This document shows positions 1-5,565 of a stretch of 5,584 nt of DNA, in pieces. Positions within the stretch are counted from its first letter, which is position 1, and each line of letters opens with the position of its first letter. The stretch spans positions 1 through 5,584 of the forward strand of contig JANXZI010000531.1 of the NCBI GenBank assembly GCA_025355595.1. Reading direction: 5' to 3'. This stretch comes from Spartobacteria bacterium (GTDB taxonomy: Bacteria > Verrucomicrobiota > Verrucomicrobiia > Chthoniobacterales > Chthoniobacteraceae). The position numbers were made by a program, and so were the translations under genes. Under the pieces are notes generated by a model. The model ran no database searches, was not told the DNA's origin, and saw only the letters and a list, made by a program, of their open reading frames with translations.

Positions 1-591
1 GTCGCCACGGACAATTTCAAGGGCGGCCAACTCGGCGGCGAGGCGCTCGCGAAGCAGCTCGGCGGAAAGGGAAAAGTCATCCTGCTCCGCTACATGATCG
101 GCTCCAACAGCACCGAGGAGCGCGAGGCGGGTTTCCTCGACGCGATGAAAAAATCCCCCGGCATCACGCTCCTCTCGTCGGACCAGTTCGCCGGCTCCAC
201 ACGCGACAGCGCCTACGCGAAGGCGCAGAATCTCCTGAACCGTTTCGGCAAGGAAGTGGACGGCGTCTTCTGCCCCTGCGAGCCGGTGACGACCGCCGTC
301 ACGAAGGCGCTGCGCGAAATCGGGCGCACCGGCGGGCAGGTGAAAATCGTCGGCTTCGACGCCGGCACGCAGAGCGTTGTGGATCTGGAAAAAGGCGACG
401 TGCAGGGCCTCGTGCTGCAAAACCCGATGCGCATCGGCGGCGACGCGCTCAAGGCGCTCGTTTCGCACCTGCAAGGCAAGCCCGTCGAGAAGCGCATTGA
501 TACCGGCGTGGTCGTGGTGACGAAGGAAAACATGGCCGACCCCGCCAACGCCGAACTCCTCCGGCCTCCGCTGGAGAGGTATTTGAAATGA
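1..591 (+). CDS. Periplasmic sugar-binding protein of an ABC transporter (RbsB-like), 5' end missing
   Basis: The reading frame is open from base 1 to the TGA at 589-591, giving 196 residues. Family members are usually about 310-350 residues, so the signal peptide and most of the first lobe lie outside the window. The visible part follows ribose-binding protein RbsB and the Peripla_BP_4 family: TDNFKGGQLGGEAL near the start, a KVILL strand, the ligand-side EEREAGF (Arg41 of this fragment), VDGVFCPCEP, the VKIVGFDA strand with Asp120, and LVLQNPMRIGGDAL with Gln140. By family knowledge such proteins bind a sugar in the periplasm and deliver it to a membrane permease; the substrate cannot be named. 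An oddity is Cys93 where RbsB appears to have a ligand-contacting Asn. No permease or ATPase gene follows, so any partner genes must be upstream or elsewhere. An ATG at 94 is internal, not the start. The family call is firm, the substrate open. Confidence 0.93.
   Translation, partial: VATDNFKGGQLGGEALAKQLGGKGKVILLRYMIGSNSTEEREAGFLDAMKKSPGITLLSSDQFAGSTRDSAYAKAQNLLNRFGKEVDGVFCPCEPVTTAVTKALREIGRTGGQVKIVGFDAGTQSVVDLEKGDVQGLVLQNPMRIGGDALKALVSHLQGKPVEKRIDTGVVVVTKENMADPANAELLRPPLERYLK
573..579 (+). promoter_or_regulatory. Shine-Dalgarno sequence for the small ORF at 588
   Basis: GGAGAGG lies inside the last codons of the sugar-binding protein gene, 8 nt before the ATG at 588. It is the best ribosome binding site visible in the window and the main argument that the small overlapping ORF may be translated. 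It could equally be chance, since this is coding sequence for the upstream protein. Confidence 0.4.
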
Positions 592-725
592 CGGCGAAGC
601 GGAAAGTTATTCTTTGGTCGGGGATCGGCGTTGTCATGTTGGCCGCCGTTTTTTTCTCCACGGGGGCAGCGAGGCAGGGTAGATCTCCACACATGGCTTG
701 CGACAAAAAGCAAAATGGCCTTTGA
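588..725 (+). CDS. Possible small single-pass membrane or secreted protein (45 aa)
   Basis: This short ORF starts at an ATG that overlaps the upstream stop (ATGA, 588-591) and ends at TGA 723-725. Its translation opens with the basic stretch MTAKRK, followed by a hydrophobic segment at about residues 7-24 (VILWSGIGVVMLAAVFFS), then a polar, partly basic tail containing one Cys (residue 38). That pattern suits an N-in membrane anchor or a signal peptide; the tail has no clear lipobox. GGAGAGG 8 nt upstream and the stop/start overlap suggest translational coupling to the sugar-binding protein. Against it: a hairpin followed by seven T, resembling a terminator, sits in the middle (626-655), no family is recognised, and the tail looks unstructured. 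It may be a real small protein, the remnant 5' end of a decayed gene, or not a gene. Confidence 0.35.
   Translation: MTAKRKVILWSGIGVVMLAAVFFSTGAARQGRSPHMACDKKQNGL
626..655 (+). terminator. Candidate intrinsic terminator after the sugar-binding protein gene
   Basis: CGGCG (626-630) pairs perfectly with CGCCG (644-648) across a 13-nt loop, and the stem is followed at once by seven T (649-655). It lies 35 nt after the stop at 591, where the end of a transporter transcript would be expected. The stem is only 5 bp although entirely G-C, so termination may be partial. It falls inside the possible small ORF at 588-725; probably only one of the two readings is right, unless this is an attenuator within a translated leader. 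Confidence 0.4.
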
Positions 726-750
726 CATCGCTGGACGGCGGGATTACCAA
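722..750 (+). promoter_or_regulatory. Possible sigma-70-type promoter for rplI-dnaB
   Basis: TTGACA at 722-727 is a perfect -35 consensus; 17 bp later TACCAA (745-750) matches the -10 consensus at three of six bases (T1, A2, A5). Transcription would begin near 757, leaving a leader of about 35 nt before the rplI ATG. The spacing is ideal but the -10 is weak, and promoter consensus in this phylum is not well known to me. If used, it makes rplI-dnaB independent of the transporter gene. Confidence 0.3.
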
Positions 751-779
751 CGCCACCCTTTTTCCAACCGCAATCCCGC
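738..779. repeat. 8-bp inverted repeat just upstream of rplI
   Basis: GCGGGATT (738-745) and AATCCCGC (772-779) are perfect inverted copies separated by 26 nt, ending 12 nt before the rplI start. No T run follows the right arm, so it does not look like an intrinsic terminator. It could be an operator site or, on a transcript entering from upstream, a hairpin close to the rplI start. The left arm overlaps the possible -10 region, so a transcript starting near 757 would lack that arm and not form the hairpin. Confidence 0.35.
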
Positions 780-791
780 AAACTTTCCGCC

Positions 792-1355
792 ATGCCAACC
801 ACCGAAGTCATCCTCACCGAAAAAGTCGCCCATCTCGGCTCAGAAGCCGATCTCGTCAAAGTGAAGTCGGGCTACGCGCGCAATTTCCTCCTGCCGCAGG
901 GCAAGGCGATCGAGAAATCCTCCGGTGCCGTGCACCGCGTCAATGTGCTGAAAAAGAAGCGCGCGGAACGTGAGGCAAAGGAGCTGAACGACGCGCAGGA
1001 TTTCGCGCGCCGCATCGGGAAAATGAAGCTCACCTTCGAGCTGGAGACGGGCGAGCAGGGCAAGGCGTTCGGCTCCGTCACCGCGTCGGATATCGCGGAC
1101 AAGATTCGCGCGGAACTTGGGGGCAACACCGAGTTTGATCGTCACAGCATCCAGCTCCCGAAGGCGCTGAAAGAAGCGGGCAAGCACGAGGTGGAGATCA
1201 AGCTGCAACACGACATCACCGCCACCGTGACCGTGACCATTTCTCCGAAATCGGCGGCAGTCGAGGCTCCGAAGCCCGTGGCCGAGGAAGGCGAGAAGAC
1301 CGAGAAAACCGTCGGTGGCTACAAGGCCAAGACGAAGGCCAAGCACAAGGAATAG
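792..1355 (+). CDS. rplI: Large-subunit ribosomal protein bL9, with extended C-terminal tail
   Basis: The 187-residue product matches bL9 along its full family length. The N-terminal domain has EVILTEKVAHLGSEADLV and the signature GYARNFLLPQGKA (residues 27-39), which in the family contacts 23S rRNA. A long charged helix follows (about 45-76), then the C-terminal domain (about 77-150) with KAFGSVTASDIA and GKHEVEIKLQHDI. bL9 sits at the base of the L1 stalk and affects translation fidelity. The usual length is about 148-150 residues; here about 37 more follow, first acidic and Pro/Ala-rich and then basic (ending KAKTKAKHKE), a low-complexity tail outside the core fold. The start at 792 leaves only two or three residues more than the E. 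coli N-terminus. No clear Shine-Dalgarno sequence precedes it. dnaB begins 6 nt after the stop, indicating one operon. Confidence 0.97.
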   Translation: MPTTEVILTEKVAHLGSEADLVKVKSGYARNFLLPQGKAIEKSSGAVHRVNVLKKKRAEREAKELNDAQDFARRIGKMKLTFELETGEQGKAFGSVTASDIADKIRAELGGNTEFDRHSIQLPKALKEAGKHEVEIKLQHDITATVTVTISPKSAAVEAPKPVAEEGEKTEKTVGGYKAKTKAKHKE

Positions 1356-1361
1356 TGCGCC

Positions 1362-2825
1362 ATGGCTGAGGATTCCGCGCAAAGGAATCCGGGCTCTGAG
1401 AAGAGCCGGGGTAACAAGCCCCGAAGCGACCTGAAGGGAAAAGTCACTTATCCACCGGATTTTCACCGGGAATTCCCACAGGCTCCCGACGCGGAGAAGG
1501 GCGTGCTCAGCTCGATCCTGCTCGCCCCGAAAGAAGTGATCGGCCTCGCCGTGGAAAGCGGCGTGACGAAGGAGAGCTTTTACATTCCCGCGCACGGCGA
1601 GATTTTCGAGACATTGCTGGAGCTGTGGAATGCGAACCGGCCGATTGATTTCATCACCATCGCGCAATACCTGCGCGACCGGAACCGTCTGGATCAGGTC
1701 GGCGGCCCGGCGGGACTGAATGATCTGTTTGTCTTCCTGCCGACGGCGGCGAACGCGGGCTACTACATCGAGATCCTGCTGGAGAAATACACGCTCCGGG
1801 AAATCATCAAAGTCTGCAACGAATACTCCGCGCGCAGCTACGAGGAGCAGGACAACACGGCGGGGTTGCTCGACGAGGTGGAGACGAAGATTTTCCAAAT
1901 CGCGAAGGATCGCTTCAAGGACAAGACGGCGAGCCTGAAGGACATGGTCATGAAGGCCATCGGGGACATCAATAAGCTCTACGAGAGCCGCGGAAAAATC
2001 AGCGGGCTGTCCACGGGATTCAAGAAGCTGGACCAACTGACCGACGGGCTGCACGGCGCGGAAATGTTCGTCATCGCGGCGCGGCCCTCGATGGGCAAGA
2101 CGGCATTCGCGATGAACATGGCCGAGCACGTCGCTGTGGAACTTGGCAAGGCGGTCGCGGTGTTCTCTCTGGAAATGAGTTCGCAGCAACTCGTGCAGCG
2201 CTTCCTCTGCTCCATCGCGCGCGTGAATCTCGCCTCGATCCGCAACGGCTTTCTGAGCGACCGCGACTTCCCCGCGCTCACCGCCGGCGCAGCGAAACTC
2301 GCGTCGGCAAAAATCCTGATTGATGACACGAGCAGCCTTTCCATTTTGGAACTGCGGGCCAAGGCGAGGCGCATGAAGAGCCAGCATGACATCGCGGCGA
2401 TCTTCATTGATTACCTCCAGCTCCTGCGCAGCTCGAGTCGCCGCGCGCAGGACAACCGCCAGCTCGAAATCGCGGAAATCAGCTCCGGCCTCAAGGCGCT
2501 CGCGAAAGAGCTGAACATTCCCATCGTCGTCCTCGCGCAGCTCAACCGAAACCCGGAGGGCCGCACGGGCGACGCCAAGGGCCGCCCGCGCCTGAGCGAC
2601 CTCCGCGAATCCGGCACCATCGAGCAGGACGCCGACGTCGTGGGCCTGCTCGTGCGCGAAATCTATTACGCCGACACCGACGAGGCGAAAGCCGAAGCCG
2701 AGGGCAAGGCGACGCTCATCATCGCCAAGCAGCGCAATGGCCCCACCGACGACGTGCCGCTGACTTTCCTGAAAGAGTTCACGCGCTTCGAGGATCGCGT
2801 GGACGGGCCTGAGCCGGGGAACTAG
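1362..2825 (+). CDS. dnaB: Replicative DNA helicase DnaB
   Basis: The 487-residue product is a complete DnaB, the hexameric ATP-driven helicase that unwinds DNA at the replication fork. A polar, basic extension fills residues 1-40. The N-terminal DnaB domain covers about 41-145 (APDAEKGVLSSILL, then IDFITIAQYLRD and LPTAANAGYYIEIL), followed by the linker and the RecA-like ATPase domain from about 190. Visible ATPase elements are GLSTGFKKLDQLTDGL (215-230), Walker A ARPSMGKTA (Lys246, Thr247), FSLEMS with the likely catalytic Glu271, Walker B IFIDYLQLL (Asp350), VLAQLNR (390-396), DLRESGTIEQDAD (413-425) and KQRNGP (456-461), whose Lys and Arg are the expected trans-acting pair. No intein or frameshift is present. 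AAGGA at 1347-1351, inside the end of rplI, is a plausible ribosome binding site 10 nt before the ATG. Co-transcription with rplI is likely. Confidence 0.98.
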   Translation: MAEDSAQRNPGSEKSRGNKPRSDLKGKVTYPPDFHREFPQAPDAEKGVLSSILLAPKEVIGLAVESGVTKESFYIPAHGEIFETLLELWNANRPIDFITIAQYLRDRNRLDQVGGPAGLNDLFVFLPTAANAGYYIEILLEKYTLREIIKVCNEYSARSYEEQDNTAGLLDEVETKIFQIAKDRFKDKTASLKDMVMKAIGDINKLYESRGKISGLSTGFKKLDQLTDGLHGAEMFVIAARPSMGKTAFAMNMAEHVAVELGKAVAVFSLEMSSQQLVQRFLCSIARVNLASIRNGFLSDRDFPALTAGAAKLASAKILIDDTSSLSILELRAKARRMKSQHDIAAIFIDYLQLLRSSSRRAQDNRQLEIAEISSGLKALAKELNIPIVVLAQLNRNPEGRTGDAKGRPRLSDLRESGTIEQDADVVGLLVREIYYADTDEAKAEAEGKATLIIAKQRNGPTDDVPLTFLKEFTRFEDRVDGPEPGN

Positions 2826-2837
2826 AGCGACGCGCTC
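2825..2837 (+). other. Small hairpin at the dnaB stop codon
   Basis: GAGCG (2825-2829) and CGCTC (2833-2837) form a perfect 5-bp stem with a 3-nt loop, starting on the last base of the dnaB stop codon. There is no T run after it. It may assist 3'-end stability or be chance in GC-rich sequence. Confidence 0.25.
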
Positions 2838-2849
2838 GGAAATGTGCGC

Positions 2850-2934
2850 CGGTGGAGCGTGACCTCCGGGCACGCTTCGGAACGGTTCACCAGTGCGAAG
2901 ATCGGAAACGCGCCTGGGAGGTCGCGTTCCACCG
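2850..2934. terminator. Long inverted-repeat stem between the convergent dnaB and DUF6797 genes
   Basis: Bases 2850-2867 and 2917-2934 pair over 18 positions in the rightward RNA: 16 Watson-Crick pairs and two G-U wobbles (2857-2927 and 2860-2924), with no gap. The 49-nt loop (2868-2916) can fold further, for example GCAC 2870-2873 with GTGC 2893-2896. The element fills 85 of the 111 bp between the stops of two converging genes and ends 2 nt before the leftward stop codon. No T run follows on either strand, so it is not a classic intrinsic terminator. A Rho-independent-like or 3'-protecting stem, or a small palindromic repeat element, are the likely readings. In leftward RNA the two wobbles become C/A mismatches, so the stem suits the dnaB transcript better. 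Confidence 0.6.
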
Positions 2935-2936
2935 CG

Positions 2937-5348
2937 CTATCGCGCGACCGTCTTCTGTCCGGGGATGCGGTGAATGGTGTTGTCGAGCTGGTATTTCACC
3001 TCCGCGCCGTCGGCGGATTTCACGTTGCACTTGATCCGCAGCGTCATCGCGGGGACGCGATCGGAGAGTTCGAGCAGCACGCTCATTTTGTCCGCGCTCA
3101 CGGTGGCCTTCGTCACCTCGACGGTGTCCTTGCCCTTCTTTTTCGGGTCCTTCACGGAGACATCCGGCGAGCCGTAGTTGCCGGTCCACGCATAGTTCCA
3201 CTGCTGTGCGCTCCAGTTCGCGGCGTCGCCCGCACTCGCGGCGTCGAGCGGCGCGGTGAATTGGATCTCCACGCCGTTCGCCTTTGTCGCGTATCCGATC
3301 GGCATCGTCACCGGCTTGCCCGTGTAGCGCACGCGCTGGAAGCAGCCGTCCTTCGCCGCGCTGCTCTGCCACACGTTCAGTCCGCTGAGATAGAGCTGGC
3401 CGTCGGTCGGGCTGAAACGTTCGCGCATGATGCCGCTCTTGAACGTGAGCGGGAAGCGCACGACGCCGCCTTGCTGCACGCCCTCCACGGTTTCCATCGT
3501 CACGCCGAAGAGCGCGCACTTGCCGTACGTCGTCTGGAGCATCCGGCCTGCCCACGGGCCCCACTTTGTGCCCTGCGGCGCCCACACTTCGCCGCCGGAG
3601 GAATTATCAATATCCATCGGCAGCCAGAACAGCGGGAGGTCGTAGCCGTTCGCGGGAATCGGCGTCTCGGCCTTGCCCCAGAACTCCGTCTTGAATTCAT
3701 CGCGCGCGGATTGCAGCGAAGGGTTCGCGGTGAAAGTCGTGCCGTCGGCGCGCTTGAAAAGCAGCTCGCGATGCGCGGCGGGTGTCATGCCGTAGAAGCC
3801 GCCCTGCTTCACGATGTTCACGCGGTTCGTCGGCATCCAGTGGCCCTGGTTGTCGCTGCACGTCAGCACGTCGCCGGGGCCCATGCCGAGGCCGTTTGGC
3901 GCGCGCAGGCCGGTCGCGAAGACTTCGAGTTTCGAGCCGTCCTTGCTCACCTTCAGCATCGTGCCCTGGTGCGGGCTTTGGTTCGTCGGCGTCCATGGCG
4001 ATCCTTTTGCGTAGTAAAAATTACCCGCGCTGTCGGTCTGAAGATCGAGCGCGAACTCGTGATAGTTTTCCGTGACCACGCTGTCGCTGTTGAAGCTCTC
4101 GTAAAAGTCCGCCTCGCCGTCGCCATTCAGATCGTGCAGCAGTGTGATGCGGTCGCGGCCGAGCACGTAGATTTTCCCGTCCACGACCTTGCAGCCGAGC
4201 GGCTGGAAAAGCCCGGTCGCAAAACGCTTCCACTTCACATGCTCGAGTTTTTCGTCGAGGCCGGACACGAGCCATACGTCGCCGCTCATGTTCGCGAGCA
4301 CCGCGGTGCCGTCCGGCAGGAAGTCGTGGCCGCCGGGGCGGATCCAGCTCTTGAACGGATTTTCTTCCGGCAGCGTGATGTCATCCACCGTGTAGGGCTG
4401 CGAGCTGTCGCCGGGTTTGCCGGGCACATCGAGCGCCGCACCCCAGCGCGCGGGGCCGGGCTTGGTGTACGTGGCGGGCAGGACAAGCTGTGTCTTGGCC
4501 TGCAATGCGGACGTCAGTTTTTCAGCGTCCGCAATCGGCGCGCTGCCGAATGCGATCTGGAAAGTCGTCTCCTGCGCGAGCACCGGAAGGTCAACGACGA
4601 AGCAGCCTGTCGGATCGAGTCCAATGGTCACGCCTTGCGCACTGCGCAGAGTGGCAGCGGTGACGGTGCCTCCTCCTTGTGTCGCGACGATCCCCTTCGG
4701 GACGGCGAGCTCCTCGCCAAGTGCATTGGCGACGAGCAGCCTGCGTGCTTCGCTGCCCGGGCCGACGGTGATCGTGCGTGTGAAAATGCGGACACCATCG
4801 CGCACTTCGCTGCCGGGGACTTCGAGGATCGCCTGTTTGCCGACCGAGTAGCTGAGCACGGTCGCATCGCCTTGTACGTAGATGCCGTGCCACTTCGTGC
4901 CCGGCAGATTGCCCTGATGCTTCTCGCGCGGATCGTCCTTGATGGCCGTGCCCCAGCCCGTCCGCCAGCCCGCGGAAACTTTCACGTCGCCATCCGCTGC
5001 GATCTGTCCCTCGAGCCCGCCGCGCACGCGCGGAAATTTCGCCAGCCCGCCTTCCCACGCCGCGTGGAAGCGCAGCAGTTCCGAGTCGAAGAGCATCGTC
5101 GCCGGTGCGTCCTTCGTGCCGACGGCGACCGCTACGCCCTTGAACGAAATGCTGTCGCCGACCTTGTAGCAGCCGCTGAAAAACGGCCCGAGATCCATGT
5201 CGTCCCACTTGATTTTCTGCGGCTGTTTCTGCGGACCTTTTTCGCCCGGTGCGAGCTTGCTGTTCGGCAGCGTGTTCTCCTTTTGAGCGATGGAAAAATG
5301 CGGCAGCGCGAGTGTGGCGGCGACGGCGGAGAGGAGGCGGATGTTCAT
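2937..5348 (-). CDS. Secreted DUF6797 and sorbosone-dehydrogenase-like propeller protein
   Basis: The predicted protein has 803 residues. The ATG at 5348-5346 is chosen because it yields a clear signal peptide (MNIRLLSAVAATLALPHFSIA, likely cut before Gln22); the frame stays open to 5492, but the added residues look like non-coding translation. No good Shine-Dalgarno sequence is visible. Residues about 45-285 resemble DUF6797: MDLGPFFSGCY, a LFDSELLRFHAAWEGG segment and WHGIYVQGDATVLSYSVG. Residues about 320-675 resemble a glucose/sorbosone dehydrogenase-like beta-propeller, with GGHDFLPDGTAVLANMSGDVWLV-type blades and a calcium-loop-like DLNGDGEAD (406-414). Residues about 680-800 form the C-terminal domain usual in these PVC proteins (WNYAWTGNYGS, ending NTIH). 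Many relatives carry a c-type cytochrome domain; no CXXCH occurs here. The substrate is unknown. An extracytoplasmic role in carbohydrate or organic-matter use is inference. It runs convergent with dnaB. Confidence 0.9.
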   Translation of the reverse strand: MNIRLLSAVAATLALPHFSIAQKENTLPNSKLAPGEKGPQKQPQKIKWDDMDLGPFFSGCYKVGDSISFKGVAVAVGTKDAPATMLFDSELLRFHAAWEGGLAKFPRVRGGLEGQIAADGDVKVSAGWRTGWGTAIKDDPREKHQGNLPGTKWHGIYVQGDATVLSYSVGKQAILEVPGSEVRDGVRIFTRTITVGPGSEARRLLVANALGEELAVPKGIVATQGGGTVTAATLRSAQGVTIGLDPTGCFVVDLPVLAQETTFQIAFGSAPIADAEKLTSALQAKTQLVLPATYTKPGPARWGAALDVPGKPGDSSQPYTVDDITLPEENPFKSWIRPGGHDFLPDGTAVLANMSGDVWLVSGLDEKLEHVKWKRFATGLFQPLGCKVVDGKIYVLGRDRITLLHDLNGDGEADFYESFNSDSVVTENYHEFALDLQTDSAGNFYYAKGSPWTPTNQSPHQGTMLKVSKDGSKLEVFATGLRAPNGLGMGPGDVLTCSDNQGHWMPTNRVNIVKQGGFYGMTPAAHRELLFKRADGTTFTANPSLQSARDEFKTEFWGKAETPIPANGYDLPLFWLPMDIDNSSGGEVWAPQGTKWGPWAGRMLQTTYGKCALFGVTMETVEGVQQGGVVRFPLTFKSGIMRERFSPTDGQLYLSGLNVWQSSAAKDGCFQRVRYTGKPVTMPIGYATKANGVEIQFTAPLDAASAGDAANWSAQQWNYAWTGNYGSPDVSVKDPKKKGKDTVEVTKATVSADKMSVLLELSDRVPAMTLRIKCNVKSADGAEVKYQLDNTIHRIPGQKTVAR

Positions 5349-5469
5349 GGGAGCGCGGATGTGAACCGCATTCCGGCGACGATGCCAAGCGGCAAGAGGG
5401 TGGCACCAGGGCTCACGCATCAAAAAGCAGCACCAGGCAGTGGCAGCCGGGCGACCGCTGCGCGGGGCA

Positions 5470-5500
5470 AACGCCCAACGCCCAACGCCCAACGCCCAAC
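5470..5500. repeat. Heptamer tandem repeat (AACGCCC x4 plus AAC), G-quadruplex motif on the minus strand
   Basis: Four perfect copies of AACGCCC (5470-5497) are followed by AAC (5498-5500). On the leftward strand this gives four GGG runs each separated by four bases, which fits the standard G3N1-7 quadruplex pattern exactly. The array lies about 125 bp upstream of the DUF6797 start and on its coding strand, so it may fall in the promoter or 5' leader. Copy number is likely to vary between strains, as in other short tandem arrays. Confidence 0.85.
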
Positions 5501-5565
5501 TTCCAAGGAAAGGACGTTCCCTTCCGCAGACCGGCCAAACGCTTCCGAGGAAACTTGCTCCGAGT

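Noticed and set aside
213..859. Minus-strand open frames of 136-171 codons over the sugar-binding gene end and the rplI upstream region
   Set aside because: They are antisense to a clear gene, have Ser/Arg/Pro/Cys-rich translations without a family match, and run across unrelated boundaries.
631..973. Plus-strand open frames of 77 and 91 codons running from the gap into rplI
   Set aside because: They continue out of frame into the strongly conserved bL9 coding sequence and resemble no protein; they depend on stop-poor GC-rich sequence.
840..2873. A 677-codon open frame on the minus strand, antisense to rplI and dnaB
   Set aside because: Both plus-strand genes are unmistakable over this stretch. 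The antisense translation is rich in Arg, Leu, Val, Ala and Asp/His, as expected from the mirrored codon bias of GC-rich genes, and shows no recognisable domain.
2852..3034. 60-codon plus-strand open frame after dnaB
   Set aside because: It lies over the inverted-repeat element and the 3' end of the leftward gene; its Arg/Cys-rich translation has no recognisable features.
4591..5406. 271-codon minus-strand open frame overlapping the DUF6797 gene in another frame
   Set aside because: The DUF6797 frame carries the signal peptide and recognisable domains; the alternative frame is Arg/His/Gly-rich shadow sequence.
5349..5492. A 48-residue N-terminal extension of the DUF6797 protein from the start at 5492
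   Set aside because: The extension is Trp/Arg/Cys-rich, begins within the heptamer repeat and would bury the clear signal peptide starting at 5348.
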